A stretch of 64,000 bases of DNA from Clostridium ljungdahlii (GCF_001636845.1 NZ_LITT01000063.1:1-64000), one strand, 5' to 3'; shown: positions 29,030 to 39,241, numbered from the stretch's first letter. The notes: generated by a model from the letters alone, not told the origin. Numbers and translations are program-made.

Positions 29030-29593
29030 TTATATTCTTAATCCATTGAACTTATTCATAGCTTCTTCTACTCCACAATTTATGAGACATTCCAATACAC
29101 CTGCGCTAGTTTCTAAAACTTTTTCTATATCATTTCTTTCATTTTTGTCAAATTTTCCCAAAACATGAGATACAAGATCCCCTTTAGGCTGTCCAATCCC
29201 TACTTTTATTCTTGGGAATACATCTGTACCTAAATTTGCTATTACGCTCTTTATGCCATTATGTCCTCCAGCACTTCCATGTTTTTTTATTCTAATCCTT
29301 CCAATTTCAAGATCTATATCATCGTATATAATTATTATATTGCTGCTTTTTATCTTAAAAAAATTTGCAGCCTCTATTACACTTTCTCCACTCAAATTCA
29401 TATAAGTACTCGGTTTTAATAACATTACTTTATTATCTGCTATTATGCCTTCTCCATAAGTTCCTTTAAATTTTTCCCTATTTATAGGAATATTATACTT
29501 ACTACTTATTAAATCTACAGCATCAAATCCTATATTGTGTCTTGTATGCTGATACTTAGTTCCTATATTTCCCAATCCAACTATTAAAAACAT
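29030..29593 (-). CDS. pth: Peptidyl-tRNA hydrolase
   Basis: Releases peptides from peptidyl-tRNA that dropped off ribosomes. 187 aa, normal. [20 protein letters not shown] contains the catalytic histidine H19 and substrate asparagine N9; [13 protein letters not shown] and [20 protein letters not shown] are the other family blocks. TTGGAGTGAAATA precedes the ATG. The spacing to mfd is about 140 nt with a hairpin between, so the two may still share a transcript. Confidence 0.95.
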   Translation of the reverse strand: MFLIVGLGNIGTKYQHTRHNIGFDAVDLISSKYNIPINREKFKGTYGEGIIADNKVMLLKPSTYMNLSGESVIEAANFFKIKSSNIIIIYDDIDLEIGRIRIKKHGSAGGHNGIKSVIANLGTDVFPRIKVGIGQPKGDLVSHVLGKFDKNERNDIEKVLETSAGVLECLINCGVEEAMNKFNGLRI

Positions 29594-29663
29594 TATTTCA
29601 CTCCAATCTCAATACTATGTTAAATCCATTACATAATATATATTATACTAAAAGACATAAATA

Positions 29664-29688
29664 ATAAAGAGACCAAAAGTCTCTTTAT
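29664..29688 (-). terminator. terminator overlapping the htrA stop
   Basis: ATAAAGAGAC, TTTTGG loop, GTCTCTTTAT on the minus strand; the stem covers the htrA stop codon. Confidence 0.75.
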
Positions 29689-30863
29689 TTATTTCCATTA
29701 AATTCAGAGAGAACTACTTCCACTTTTATAGTCTTACCGTCTCTCCAAATTTGAGCCTCAACCTTTTCTCCAACTTTATGACTTTCTATTATTTCTTCTA
29801 TATCTGATGCATCCCTTACCTTTTTACCATCTACCTGCATTATTATATCCGTAGGCTTTATACCAGCAACAGCAGCCCCACTACTTTTTTCTACCTGTTC
29901 AATATAAACGCCCTGAATCTTATCATCCTCTGACACTACACTTTCTCCAGATATACCTAGATAAGGCCTCGATACTTTTCCACTGTTCATAAGTGATTTT
30001 ATTATACCCTTTGCTTCATTTATATCTATAGCAAAGCCCATTCCTTCTGCATTTAAATTGGCACCTATTTTTAAACTATTTATACCTATAACATTACCTT
30101 GTAAATCACAAAGAGGTCCGCCACTGTTTCCTGGATTTATAGCTGCATCTGTCTGAATAACTTTATATATCGATCCATTGTACTCTATTTTCCTGTTTAA
30201 TGCACTTATTATTCCTGCTGTAACAGATCCCGCAAACTGCTCTCCTAATGAATTTCCTATGGCAATCGCAGTATCGCCAACCTTCACTTTTGAAGAATCT
30301 CCAAGCCTAACTACGGGAAGGTTTTTTGCATCTACTTTTATTACAGCTAAATCGGATCTTTGATCTGTTCCTAACACAGAAGCATTTAATATCTTATTAC
30401 TTGAAAGCTTAACAGTAATTTTATCTGCTCCCTGCACTACATGATAATTAGTAACTATATATCCATTGGAATCAATTATTACTCCAGATCCACTTCCTGC
30501 ATCCTGCAGTCCAAAATACCCTTCTGATTTATTACTTATTCCTACTACTGCAGGCCCAACAGTTTCAGCTACTTCTGTTATAGAATTTTCTTTCGTGTTT
30601 TCAGATTTATCTTTTACTTCACTTTTATCTTGCTTTGGTTCAACTAACATTTGATTATCAGGTGTATACATTTTAGAGGCTTGTTTTTTATTAATTACAT
30701 ATGCTCCAGATATACCTCCAGAAACTGCAGCTACTAGTATAACACAAAATAAACTGGCTATTTTTTTTATATTTGACCTTTTCTTACTATTTACAAACTT
30801 TATTTTTGCCTGATCATCTTTTACATTTTCCCAATTAGCATCTTTTATGTTATCATCATTCAT
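29685..30863 (-). CDS. htrA: HtrA/DegP-type membrane-anchored serine protease
   Basis: Quality-control protease on the outer face of the membrane. 392 aa: cytoplasmic N-terminus, one membrane segment (about 33-57), an S1C trypsin-like domain with H141 (VTNYHVV), D171 (RSDLAVI) and S247 (NPGNSGGP), and a single C-terminal PDZ domain (about 300-388, GVYIEQVEKSSGAAVAGIKP). It lies downstream of a sensor kinase/response regulator pair on the same strand, as in the CssRS-HtrA and WalRK-HtrA arrangements, so it may be a target of that pair. The 82-nt gap to the kinase gene leaves room for its own signals. Confidence 0.93.
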   Translation of the reverse strand: MNDDNIKDANWENVKDDQAKIKFVNSKKRSNIKKIASLFCVILVAAVSGGISGAYVINKKQASKMYTPDNQMLVEPKQDKSEVKDKSENTKENSITEVAETVGPAVVGISNKSEGYFGLQDAGSGSGVIIDSNGYIVTNYHVVQGADKITVKLSSNKILNASVLGTDQRSDLAVIKVDAKNLPVVRLGDSSKVKVGDTAIAIGNSLGEQFAGSVTAGIISALNRKIEYNGSIYKVIQTDAAINPGNSGGPLCDLQGNVIGINSLKIGANLNAEGMGFAIDINEAKGIIKSLMNSGKVSRPYLGISGESVVSEDDKIQGVYIEQVEKSSGAAVAGIKPTDIIMQVDGKKVRDASDIEEIIESHKVGEKVEAQIWRDGKTIKVEVVLSEFNGNK

Positions 30864-30945
30864 TAATTACACCTCATAATCTCTAAACTTAGAGTAATTA
30901 TAATAAAAAAGTTTTACACAAATATGAACAGAATGTAATGATTCC

Positions 30946-32361
30946 TTAAACCCTCTTTAAAGTGAAAGTAAATACAATTCCCTTAGGCTCCTTATTTTCA
31001 ACCCATATATCTTCACCTAATTGAGTAAGTATACTTCTTACAATAGAAAGTCCAAGCCCTGTACTCACTTTTGAAGTTCTGGATTTGTCAACCTTATAAA
31101 ACCTATCCCATATATGTTTTAAATCTGAATCCGGTATACCTGGTCCATCATTATAAACAGATACAACTGCCTTTTCACCTTTAACTTTAGTTGAAACTTT
31201 TATATTTCCACCAATATCTGAATATTTTATAGCATTATCCACTAAATTTGTAACCACTTGAGTTATTCTGTCTTTATCTGCAGCTACATACAACTTATTA
31301 TCTTCCAGCAATACATCTACTTTTAATTTCTTATTATTTATTTTAGTTTCAAATTTTATAACACATAATCTTATAATCTCATTTATATCTACTTCTTCTA
31401 TTCTAAGTTTAAATTCACCGGCTTCAATTGCAGACAAATCCAAAAGATCATTTACAAGCCTTGTAAGTCTTTGTATCTCTGAATAAGTAACTGATAGATA
31501 ATAGTTCTGTTTTTCCGCTGGAATAACTCCATCAATCATTCCCCCAATAAATCCTTTTATAGAAGTTATTGGAGACCTTATCTCATGAGATACATTGGAT
31601 ATAAACTCTCTTCTATGCTTTTCTACTTTTTCTAATGAATCTGCCATAATGTTAAAGGATTTCGCAAGTTCTCCAATTTCATCTTTGGATTCTATATGAA
31701 CTCTCTTTTCAACTTCTCCTTTAGAGATCTTATCTGCTACATAATTTATTTTTTTAAGGGGATTTATTATTATTTTTTGTGATAAATAGTAAATTACAAT
31801 GCAACATATTATAATGGCCAAAACAGCTGATATCCATATAATTTCATACACTCTCTTTAGAGGGCTCTTTAATTCACTTATAGAAGTATGCATCATTATA
31901 GCACCTCTGAAAACTCCATTTGAAAAAATAGGTATTTCAAATGTATGAACTGGAGTTGTAAATATGCCTGGGTAATTTTGTATCTTATTAACTGTTTTGT
32001 TCTCTCTAAGATCTTGTAAATCTTTAGTAACTATTTGTCTAGAAGTAGCTATCAGTTTTTTATGCTCACTTTTTGATACAGAATAGATATATCCATAATT
32101 ATCCACTAACCATATATCTGCTGATAAATACTTTCCTATGTAACTTAAAGTTTCATTTATATTATCTGAAGTCAAATTCCCATTTAAATACTGTATAGCT
32201 TTATATTCTATAAGCTGAGATTCTCTAAGCATCTCTACTTTTCTCTGTTGAAAATAATAACCTTCAAACCAATAGGATAAAAAACCTGATGTCATTACAA
32301 AACTAACTATAATGATTCCAGTAAATGCAACCATAAGTTTTGAAAATAACCCCTTTTTCAT
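30946..32361 (-). CDS. Sensor histidine kinase with HAMP domain
   Basis: 471 aa. Membrane segments at about 10-30 and 171-193 bracket an extracytoplasmic sensing domain of about 140 residues; a HAMP linker (about 195-248) leads to the HisKA dimer domain with phosphoacceptor H259 in SNVSHEIRSPIT. The HATPase domain follows (N box LVDNAIKYSD, G boxes DGPGIPDSDL and GLGLSIV). It starts directly after the stop codon of the response regulator (TAA-ATG). The signal is unknown; placement above htrA suggests envelope stress, which is inference. Confidence 0.92.
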   Translation of the reverse strand: MKKGLFSKLMVAFTGIIIVSFVMTSGFLSYWFEGYYFQQRKVEMLRESQLIEYKAIQYLNGNLTSDNINETLSYIGKYLSADIWLVDNYGYIYSVSKSEHKKLIATSRQIVTKDLQDLRENKTVNKIQNYPGIFTTPVHTFEIPIFSNGVFRGAIMMHTSISELKSPLKRVYEIIWISAVLAIIICCIVIYYLSQKIIINPLKKINYVADKISKGEVEKRVHIESKDEIGELAKSFNIMADSLEKVEKHRREFISNVSHEIRSPITSIKGFIGGMIDGVIPAEKQNYYLSVTYSEIQRLTRLVNDLLDLSAIEAGEFKLRIEEVDINEIIRLCVIKFETKINNKKLKVDVLLEDNKLYVAADKDRITQVVTNLVDNAIKYSDIGGNIKVSTKVKGEKAVVSVYNDGPGIPDSDLKHIWDRFYKVDKSRTSKVSTGLGLSIVRSILTQLGEDIWVENKEPKGIVFTFTLKRV

Positions 32362-33048
32362 TTACTTCACCTCAAATTTATATCCTACACCCCACACAGT
32401 TTCTATTTGCCAATTTGGTCCTCCTTGAAGCTTTTCCCTTAATCTCTTAACATGTACATCTACAGTTCTAGAATCTCCTGGATAATCGTAACCCCAAACT
32501 TCACATAAAAGTTGTTCTCTAGTAAATACTCTGTTTTTATTACTTGCAAGATAATGTAGTAATTCAAACTCTTTAGGTGGCATTTTTATTTCATCATCTT
32601 TATAAACTACTGTATATGAATTTATATCAATAGTTAGCTGATTAAATTTTAGTACTTCCTTGTTTTCGTTATCCACACTATACCTTCTAAGTACCGCCTT
32701 AATTCTAGCTAGCATTTCTTTGGCTTCAAAAGGCTTAACTATATAGTCATCTGCTCCCAATTCAAGGCCTAAAACCTTATCAAAAGTTTCTCCTTTTGCA
32801 GTAAGCATAATTACAGGAGTTTCATATTCTTTTCTTATCCACTTAAGTACATCTATTCCATCTATATTGGGAAGCATTATATCTAAAAGTACTAAATCTG
32901 GTTTATATTCTAAAAACATAGCTTCCGCTGTCCTACCATCATTAACCACCTTTGTCTCATATCCTGCACTTTCTACGTACATTTTTATTACTTCACATAT
33001 ATTTTCATCATCATCTACTATTAAAATTTTACCTATAGACCCTTCCAT
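32362..33048 (-). CDS. OmpR/PhoB-family response regulator
   Basis: 228 aa: receiver domain (1-120) with phosphoacceptor D56 in LVLLDIMLP and acidic pocket VDDDE, then a winged-helix DNA-binding domain (about 130-226, FELLHYLASNKNRVFTREQL, GDSRTVDVHVKRLREKL). Partner of the kinase gene immediately downstream, with no gap. GAGGG precedes the ATG. It probably controls its own operon and perhaps htrA. Confidence 0.93.
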   Translation of the reverse strand: MEGSIGKILIVDDDENICEVIKMYVESAGYETKVVNDGRTAEAMFLEYKPDLVLLDIMLPNIDGIDVLKWIRKEYETPVIMLTAKGETFDKVLGLELGADDYIVKPFEAKEMLARIKAVLRRYSVDNENKEVLKFNQLTIDINSYTVVYKDDEIKMPPKEFELLHYLASNKNRVFTREQLLCEVWGYDYPGDSRTVDVHVKRLREKLQGGPNWQIETVWGVGYKFEVK

Positions 33049-33220
33049 AATTTTACCCTCCTAAATAAATATTGATATATGAATACCTCATCAATCATCT
33101 TATCTGTAATAAACAGATTTCCTATATTAAATTTATCACATATTTTTGTATAAATAATAATATATTATCAAAAGTTACAAATAAGTCATAAATACTAAGT
33201 ACACTTTAATATTTCCAATT

Positions 33221-33256
33221 AAAAGGCATGTAGAATACATTTTCTACATGCCTTTT
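33221..33256 (-). terminator. terminator after prs
   Basis: A perfect 15-bp stem AAAAGGCATGTAGAA with a 6-nt loop directly after the prs stop; symmetrical A/T ends allow function on both strands. Confidence 0.85.
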
Positions 33257-33260
33257 AATT

Positions 33261-34220
33261 CTAATCTTCAAATAATTTACTTACAGAAACATCTTCATAT
33301 ATTCTTTTTATAGCTTCCGCAAATACTGGAGCTATAGATAGTATCTTAAATTTATCCAACATTTTGCTGTCAGGTAAGTTTATAGTATTCAACATTACTA
33401 GTTCTTTTATAACAGAATCTTTTATTCTCTCTATTGCTGGCCCTGATAATACTGCATGTGTGCAGCAAGCATAAACTTCTTTTGCTCCACGTTTCATGAG
33501 AGCATTGGCACCATTTGTTATTGTTCCAGCTGTATCTATCATATCATCCACTAATATAACTGTTTTTCCTTCTATATCTCCAATTATATTCATTACTTCT
33601 GATACATTAGCTTTTGGTCTTCTCTTATCAATAATAGCTATACTTGCATTTAACTTGTCGGCAAATTTTCTTGCCCTTGTTACACTTCCAAGGTCCGGTG
33701 AAACTACAACTATATCATCTCTCTTGTCAAATTCCTTTTGTATAAAATACTTTGCAAGAATAGGTGCTCCCAAAAGATGATCTAAAGGTATATTGAAATA
33801 TCCTTGAATTTGTGCTGCATGTAAATCCATTGTAAGTACTCTGTCTGCTCCAGCAGCAGTTAATATATCTGCTACAAGTTTTGCTGTAATTGGATCTCTT
33901 GCCTTAGCTTTTCTGTCCTGTCTAGCATATCCGTAATAAGGCATTACTGCAGTTATTCTCCCTGCTGATGCTCTTTTAAATGCATCAATCATAATTAAAA
34001 GTTCCATCAAATTATCATTTACAGGGTCATTTGTTGATTGAACTATAAATACGTCCATTCCTCTAACTGTCTCATTAATATCTACAGATATTTCTCCGTC
34101 ACTAAATGTAGAAACTTTAGAATTTCCAACTTTAGTTCCTAAAATATCCGCTATTTGCTTAGCTAATTCAGGATGAGAATTGCCTGCAAAAATTTTAATG
34201 TTTTTACCATGGGTTATCAT
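33261..34220 (-). CDS. prs: Ribose-phosphate pyrophosphokinase
   Basis: Makes PRPP from ribose-5-phosphate and ATP for purine, pyrimidine, histidine, tryptophan and NAD synthesis. 319 aa. Class I features: N-terminal [12 protein letters not shown], the ATP loop [10 protein letters not shown], the metal-binding [11 protein letters not shown], and the ribose phosphate loop [10 protein letters not shown]. It lies 22 nt after glmU on the same strand; glmU-prs pairing is conserved across Firmicutes. The product is also the effector of PurR, encoded nearby. Confidence 0.96.
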   Translation of the reverse strand: MITHGKNIKIFAGNSHPELAKQIADILGTKVGNSKVSTFSDGEISVDINETVRGMDVFIVQSTNDPVNDNLMELLIMIDAFKRASAGRITAVMPYYGYARQDRKAKARDPITAKLVADILTAAGADRVLTMDLHAAQIQGYFNIPLDHLLGAPILAKYFIQKEFDKRDDIVVVSPDLGSVTRARKFADKLNASIAIIDKRRPKANVSEVMNIIGDIEGKTVILVDDMIDTAGTITNGANALMKRGAKEVYACCTHAVLSGPAIERIKDSVIKELVMLNTINLPDSKMLDKFKILSIAPVFAEAIKRIYEDVSVSKLFED

Positions 34221-34242
34221 TATGTAAAGCCCTCCTAAAATT

Positions 34243-35613
34243 TTATTTCTTTAATCCTTTTTTATATACCCAATTTTCCTTATTTATTTGTCGTGCCCTA
34301 GCTACTGCTAACGCTCCTTCTGGAACTTCATCTGTTATTGTAGAACCTGCTGCTATATAAGTATCGTCATTAACTTTAACTGGAGAGATCAAATTTGTAT
34401 TGCATCCTATAAATGAATTGTTTCCAATTAACGTCTTATTCTTTTTCTTTCCATCATAATTTACTACTACAGTTCCACAGCCAAAATTGCATCCACTTCC
34501 AACTTCAGCATCTCCTATATATGTCAAATGAGACACTTTTGTCTTGTCCCCTATAGTTGACTTCTTTACTTCCACAAAATCACCTATTCTTACAGACTTA
34601 CCTATTGTACTTTCAGGCCTTATGTATGCAAAAGGTCCTACAGTAGTACTTTCCCCTATAGTACTGTCTAGTATTACTGAACTTTGAATTGTTACATTAT
34701 TTTGTATTATACTATTTTGTATTCTAGAATTAGGATACAATGTACAATTTTCGCCCACTACAGTATTACCCTGAAGTACATTCCCAGGATATAATATAGT
34801 ATCTTTACCTATTTTAACGTCTAACTCTATGTAAGTATTATCAGCGTCAATAAGAGTAACGCCATTTTCCATATGTTTTCTATTTATTCTTCTTCTCATA
34901 ATTCTTTCAGCTTCTGAAAGCTGAACCCTTGAGTTAACTCCCATAGTCTCCTCAAATGGAATTGGTAATGCTCCAACTTTTTTTTCTTGACCTTTCAATA
35001 TTTCTATAACATCAGTCAAATAATATTCTCCTTGAGCATTATCATTATGTATTTTATCTAAGCTTTCCGTTAAGCTCTCTATATCAAAACAGTACATTCC
35101 TGAATTTATCTCATTTACTCTAAGCTCTTCCTCTGAGCAATCTTTATGCTCAACTATTTTAGATACTTCTCCATTTTTTTCTCTAATAATTCTTCCATAT
35201 CCAGAAGGATCTTTCACTAAAGAAGTTAGTATAGTAGCTTTATATCCACCTTCATTATGAAAACTTAGCATCTTTTTTATAGTATCCTCTTTTATTAAAG
35301 GTGCATCTCCTGTAAATATAGCTACAGTTCCCTTTTTATCCTTTAAAAAACTTGTCGAACATAAAACTGCATTTCCTGTACCCAATTGTTTTTTCTGAAA
35401 AGAATAACTTACATTCCTGCTTTCAGTATGTTTTTTTACCTCATCCGAACCTTTGCCGATTACCACATCTATATTTTCTATTTGTGCTTTCTTTACAGTA
35501 TCAATAACTATATTCACCATTTCTCTTCCGCAAACCTTATGGAGTACTTTAGGATTAGATGATTTCATCCTTTTTCCTTCTCCAGCCGCCAATATTATAG
35601 CACAATTATACAT
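34243..35613 (-). CDS. glmU: Bifunctional UDP-GlcNAc pyrophosphorylase / GlcN-1-P acetyltransferase GlmU
   Basis: Makes UDP-GlcNAc, the start of peptidoglycan synthesis. 456 aa. The N-terminal uridylyltransferase domain (1-230) has [19 protein letters not shown] and TGDAPL; the C-terminal left-handed beta-helix (about 250-450) shows hexapeptide repeats, with the acetyltransferase region [16 protein letters not shown] and NYDGKKK. Together with prs, spoVG and purR it makes the conserved purR-spoVG-glmU-prs cluster. Confidence 0.96.
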   Translation of the reverse strand: MYNCAIILAAGEGKRMKSSNPKVLHKVCGREMVNIVIDTVKKAQIENIDVVIGKGSDEVKKHTESRNVSYSFQKKQLGTGNAVLCSTSFLKDKKGTVAIFTGDAPLIKEDTIKKMLSFHNEGGYKATILTSLVKDPSGYGRIIREKNGEVSKIVEHKDCSEEELRVNEINSGMYCFDIESLTESLDKIHNDNAQGEYYLTDVIEILKGQEKKVGALPIPFEETMGVNSRVQLSEAERIMRRRINRKHMENGVTLIDADNTYIELDVKIGKDTILYPGNVLQGNTVVGENCTLYPNSRIQNSIIQNNVTIQSSVILDSTIGESTTVGPFAYIRPESTIGKSVRIGDFVEVKKSTIGDKTKVSHLTYIGDAEVGSGCNFGCGTVVVNYDGKKKNKTLIGNNSFIGCNTNLISPVKVNDDTYIAAGSTITDEVPEGALAVARARQINKENWVYKKGLKK

Positions 35614-35765
35614 TTTAACACCTCTTTATGGTTATAAGCTTCAATTTTATACATTATATTATTAAAACATCCTATAATATTATATTTTATATGAAAATTA
35701 TTTGCAACCTTATAAATAACTTTCGGATAATAATTTTTAAATGTATCTTGAAATAGAAATAATTA

Positions 35766-35811
35766 AGGAATAATAAAAGGGAGTATAAATACTCCCTTTT
35801 ATTATTCCTTA
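35766..35811 (-). terminator. terminator overlapping the spoVG stop
   Basis: A long perfect hairpin of 22 pairs with an AA loop: AAGGAATAATAAAAGGGAGT and complement. The spoVG stop codon (35802-35804) lies inside one arm. A/T-rich on both outer sides, so it may act in both directions. Confidence 0.85.
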
Positions 35812-36092
35812 ACCTTTTCTTCGGTAACAGTTTCTTCACTTTTTACTTTTTCATACTCATCAAGAATTGCCTTTTGTATTTTCTCCCTTGTTTGAGTATT
35901 TATAGGGTGAGCAATGTCTTTAAACTCTCCATCAGGAGTCTTTCTACTTGGCATTGCTATAAAAAGACCATTTTGACCTTCTATAACTTTTATATCGTGA
36001 ACTACGAATTCGTTATCAAAGGTTACTGAAACAATAGCTTTCATCTTACCCTCTGCTGCAATTTTTCTTACCCTAACGTCTGTAATTTGCAT
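35802..36092 (-). CDS. spoVG: Septation/regulatory protein SpoVG
   Basis: Small RNA/DNA-binding protein first known for its part in spore septation in Bacillus. 96 aa, normal: [57 protein letters not shown], then an acidic tail. TTGGAGGTGG precedes the ATG. A sigma-H-type promoter lies directly upstream (36127-36153), as in Bacillus where spoVG is the model sigma-H gene. Confidence 0.96.
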   Translation of the reverse strand: MQITDVRVRKIAAEGKMKAIVSVTFDNEFVVHDIKVIEGQNGLFIAMPSRKTPDGEFKDIAHPINTQTREKIQKAILDEYEKVKSEETVTEEKVKE

Positions 36093-36126
36093 ATAAATCC
36101 ACCTCCAAGATGCTTATGTATATACT

Positions 36127-36153
36127 ATTCTCTATATTTTGTATTTTTCCTTC
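36127..36153 (-). promoter_or_regulatory. sigma-H promoter of spoVG
   Basis: On the minus strand GAAGGAAAA (36145-36153) fits the sigma-H -35 RNAGGAWWW at every position. After 11 nt comes AGAGAAT (36127-36133), which fits the -10 RNNGAAT. The start of transcription would be near 36118, about 25 nt before the start codon. Confidence 0.75.
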
Positions 36154-36193
36154 CTATTTTATTAAAAATAAATAAAATTTTTTGAAAATTTTA

Positions 36194-37009
36194 TTAGTTA
36201 AACATTTCAGAAGGAAATAGAATTGCATTCCCACTTTCATCAATGCCTTTAAAATCAACTAGTGACACATAGTCTTCAACCAATTTGTTAGATATTCCTA
36301 TATTGTCTATTAAAATTCCTATTCCTAAAAGTTCACTTTCAAATTCCTTCAAAAGATCTACTATACCTTTAGCAGTTCCTCCTGCTTTCATAAAGTCATC
36401 AATAAAAATACACTTACTTCCTTTCTTCAATGCTTTCTTAGACAAAGACATATTTTGAATTCTTCCTGTAGAACCTGATACATAATTTATAGTTAAAGTA
36501 GAGCCTTCAGTAAATTTCGTTTCCCTTCTTACAACTACAAGTTGGACTCCGAGCATTCTAGCTACTTCATAAGCTAGTGGAATTCCCTTTGTCTCAACAG
36601 TAACTACACAATCAATATCCTTTTCTATAAAAATAGATGCCAATATCAATCCGGCAGTGTATATTATCTTAGGGTTAAACATTATATCTGTCATATATAA
36701 AAAATTCCCTGGTATTATTCTTTCTCTATCTTTCAAAATAATACATAATTTTTCAGCAAATTCCCTTTTCTTTTCATTGGACATACCACATACATATTTA
36801 ATTCCCCCTGCTGCTCCTGATACAGTATTTATTTTTCCCATGTCCAATTTATTTAAAGTATCCTTCACTACTACAATATCTTCACTCACAGTAGACTTTG
36901 CAGTATTAAACATTTCTGTGAAGTTATTCAAACCCATTATTTTATTAGGATTTTCAAGTAAGATTTTTGTTACTGCAGCTATTCTCTGATTTCTACTAAA
37001 CTTTTGCAT
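36194..37009 (-). CDS. purR: Purine operon repressor PurR (Gram-positive type)
   Basis: An N-terminal winged helix (about 1-75) is joined to a phosphoribosyltransferase-fold effector domain that binds PRPP. About 271 aa. The PRPP loop region IFIDDFMKAGGTAKG is intact. The frame is open to 37021, but GGTGAT sits just before the ATG at 37009 (MQKFSRNQR), so that start is preferred. I searched the divergent region and upstream of other purine genes here for the Bacillus PurBox (CGAAC core) and saw none, so targets lie elsewhere. Confidence 0.92.
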   Translation of the reverse strand: MQKFSRNQRIAAVTKILLENPNKIMGLNNFTEMFNTAKSTVSEDIVVVKDTLNKLDMGKINTVSGAAGGIKYVCGMSNEKKREFAEKLCIILKDRERIIPGNFLYMTDIMFNPKIIYTAGLILASIFIEKDIDCVVTVETKGIPLAYEVARMLGVQLVVVRRETKFTEGSTLTINYVSGSTGRIQNMSLSKKALKKGSKCIFIDDFMKAGGTAKGIVDLLKEFESELLGIGILIDNIGISNKLVEDYVSLVDFKGIDESGNAILFPSEMFN

Positions 37010-37272
37010 TCTATCACCCATCTATATAATTTTACGAATAATATGTTATTATTTTATTCTATTATTCATATTGTATTCTAAAAAATGTTATTTATCAACA
37101 CCTATTTACTACAAGCTCAACTAGTAACTTAAGAATTTATCGCTTCAAAGTTTTTAAAAAGTTTAAAGTTCAAATATTGCAGATTAAAAATTATATCTAT
37201 AAAGTTATGTTTTTTAATCAATTTTTGTATATAATTATTAGATGAGTTAGTTAAATTAAAGGAGTGATTTAG

Positions 37273-38646
37273 TTGTCATTTGATTTTATAAAAAATAAGA
37301 GAGTACATTTTATAGGTATAGGTGGAGTAAGCATGAGTGCTTTAGCTGAAATTTTATTAGAAAAGGGTTCTAAAGTATCTGGTTCAGATATAAAAACTTC
37401 TCCTGCAACAGAAAAATTAAAATCAAAAGGAGCTACAATTTATATAGGACAAATCAGTGAAAATATAAAACCAGATATAGATTTAGTTATATATACTGCC
37501 GCAATCCAAAAAAATAATGAGGAATTTTTAAAAGCTAAAACCTTGAACCTTCCTCTAATGTCCAGAGCTGAGCTTTTAGGTCATATAATGAAAGGTCATA
37601 AGTATAATGTAGCTGTAGCAGGTACCCATGGTAAAACCACAACTACATCCATGCTGTCATGTATTACCCTTAAAGCAGATTTAGATCCTACCATATTAGT
37701 AGGGGGAAACTTGGACAATATAAATGGTAATGTAAGAATAGGAAACAGTCCTTATTTCATTACTGAAGCTTGTGAATACAAAGGATCTTTTCTGAAATTT
37801 TTCCCATCCATAGGCGTAATTTTAAATATAGATGCTGATCATCTTGATTATTATAAAGACATAGAAGATATACAAAATGCCTTTATAAAATTTGCAAATC
37901 TAATTCCAAAAGAAGGATATTTAGTTGGTTGTGCAGACGATGCAAGGATGAAAAATGTTATATCAAACGTTAACTGCAGCGTATTAACTTATGGAATTAA
38001 TACTGGTGACATTACAGCTAAAAATATACGTTTTGATGAAAAAAGTTGTGCATCCTTTGATATATATAAAAATGATGTTAAAATCTCATCTTTACATTTA
38101 AATGTTCCAGGTAAACACAATATATTAAATGCACTGGCAAGTACAGCTGTATCTTTAATCTTAGATATATCCACTGATAACATAAAAATGGGATTGGAAA
38201 ACTTTAAAGGTACTCACAGAAGATTTGAGTTGAAGGGTAAAAAAGAAGGCATAACAGTAATAGACGATTATGCTCATCATCCTACTGAGATAAAAGCAAC
38301 TTTAAATGCTGCTATAAATTACCCTCATAAGAGAATAATTTGTGTATTCCAGCCCCATACTTTTTCACGAACTATAAGCTTATTTAAAGAATTTACTGAG
38401 GCTTTCGACAACGTAGATGAGCTAATTTTGGCAAATATATATCCTGCAAGAGAAAAAGACACCGGCAAGGTAAGTTCTGCTATGCTAGCTGAAGAAATTG
38501 CAAAGCGCGGTATAAAGTGCACTAATATTCCAGATTTTAAATCCATAGTAGATTATTTAAGAACCGATTTAAAAGATGGAGACCTCCTTCTAACTGTAGG
38601 TGCAGGAGATGTATTTAAAGTAGGCGAAATGTATTTAAGCGAATAA
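37273..38646 (+). CDS. murC: UDP-N-acetylmuramate--L-alanine ligase
   Basis: Adds L-alanine to UDP-MurNAc, the first amino-acid step of the peptidoglycan stem. 457 aa. Features: N-terminal [15 protein letters not shown], Mur ligase P-loop [30 protein letters not shown] and [10 protein letters not shown]. The start is TTG at 37273, with GGAG eight bases upstream. First plus-strand gene after a long minus-strand run; the 263-nt gap to purR (37010-37272) must hold both promoters. A possible -10 TATAAT (about 37230) has no good -35. Confidence 0.95.
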   Translation: MSFDFIKNKRVHFIGIGGVSMSALAEILLEKGSKVSGSDIKTSPATEKLKSKGATIYIGQISENIKPDIDLVIYTAAIQKNNEEFLKAKTLNLPLMSRAELLGHIMKGHKYNVAVAGTHGKTTTTSMLSCITLKADLDPTILVGGNLDNINGNVRIGNSPYFITEACEYKGSFLKFFPSIGVILNIDADHLDYYKDIEDIQNAFIKFANLIPKEGYLVGCADDARMKNVISNVNCSVLTYGINTGDITAKNIRFDEKSCASFDIYKNDVKISSLHLNVPGKHNILNALASTAVSLILDISTDNIKMGLENFKGTHRRFELKGKKEGITVIDDYAHHPTEIKATLNAAINYPHKRIICVFQPHTFSRTISLFKEFTEAFDNVDELILANIYPAREKDTGKVSSAMLAEEIAKRGIKCTNIPDFKSIVDYLRTDLKDGDLLLTVGAGDVFKVGEMYLSE

Positions 38647-38661
38647 TTTGAGTGTAAAATG

Positions 38662-38704
38662 CCTCCAATAAGGTAATACTATAGATTAATAAACCTATTG
38701 GAGG
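38662..38704 (+). promoter_or_regulatory. hairpin that buries a ribosome binding site
   Basis: CCTCCAATA-GGT (38662-38674, one bulged A) pairs with ACC-TATTGGAGG (38693-38704). The right arm contains the GGAGG that serves the TTG start at 38713. The same hairpin lies 15 nt after the murC stop and is followed by TGTTTTATTTG, so it could end murC transcription or block translation of the next gene. Confidence 0.55.
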
Positions 38705-38712
38705 TGTTTTAT

Positions 38713-39033
38713 TTGAAAAATTTTTTAATATCTGCTTCAGTAGATGTAATCTTAATTCTATTATCATATTTTTTGTTTCAAAAAATAATAAGTGGCCCTA
38801 CAAGACACAAACTATATAAAAAGTTCTTTAGTTCTTTTGCTAAATTTGTAATTTATATTTTTATAATCAGCATACTTTTAACAGGCATAACTGCACTAAT
38901 ATTATATAGAACCTCTTACATAGCTTATATAAATATAATATCACCAGCCCTAGTATCAGTACTAGTTGGATTTCTCATGTCTACAGTTCCTACAAGAGGC
39001 GAAGGCGATAATGAGGATAAAATGAGCATATGA
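38713..39033 (+). CDS. Small membrane protein of unknown function
   Basis: About 106 aa with three hydrophobic segments (about 3-20, 38-60, 68-88) and a short charged tail ending GEGDNEDKMSI. No family recognised. The frame can be read from TTG at 38698, but that TTGGAGGTG is the ribosome site for the TTG at 38713. Expression looks translationally restrained by the hairpin just upstream. It follows murC, so envelope function is possible, but that is only a guess from position. Confidence 0.65.
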   Translation: MKNFLISASVDVILILLSYFLFQKIISGPTRHKLYKKFFSSFAKFVIYIFIISILLTGITALILYRTSYIAYINIISPALVSVLVGFLMSTVPTRGEGDNEDKMSI

Positions 39034-39049
39034 TATTTTATTTTTAATT

Positions 39050-39241
39050 AATAGTTAAGAATGAAGAATTAATAGTTAATGTGGATTTTTTTTCGTTACA
39101 CTACAAAAAATCTTTAATTAAGTTTTTACCACTCGTCTTGCTAAAGCAAAACATTACTAAGAGGTGACTCATATAAATTTAAAGATTTTTTGCGATAGCT
39201 AAAAATCATCCTTCACTATTAATTTTTCATTATTAATTCTT
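39050..39241 (+). repeat. heptamer-bracketed fold-back element (copy C)
   Basis: Left array 39050-39084: AATAGTT, AAGAATG, AAGAATT, AATAGTT, AATGTGG. Right array read as reverse complement over 39207-39241: AAGAATT, AATAATG, AAAAATT, AATAGTG, AAGGATG. Both stop at the same core boundary ATTTTT. The core has ACTACAAAAAATCTTTAATT on the left and CGCAAAAAATCTTTAAATTT on the reverse strand, so the whole 192 nt folds back. A central hairpin TTGCT-AA-AGCAA (about 39140-39153) matches that of copy A. No coding potential. It fills the gap between the small membrane gene and tRNA-Pro. Confidence 0.78.

Noticed and set aside
37010-37272. PurBox operator for PurR autoregulation
   Set aside because: No CGAAC core pair of the Bacillus type occurs in the divergent region.
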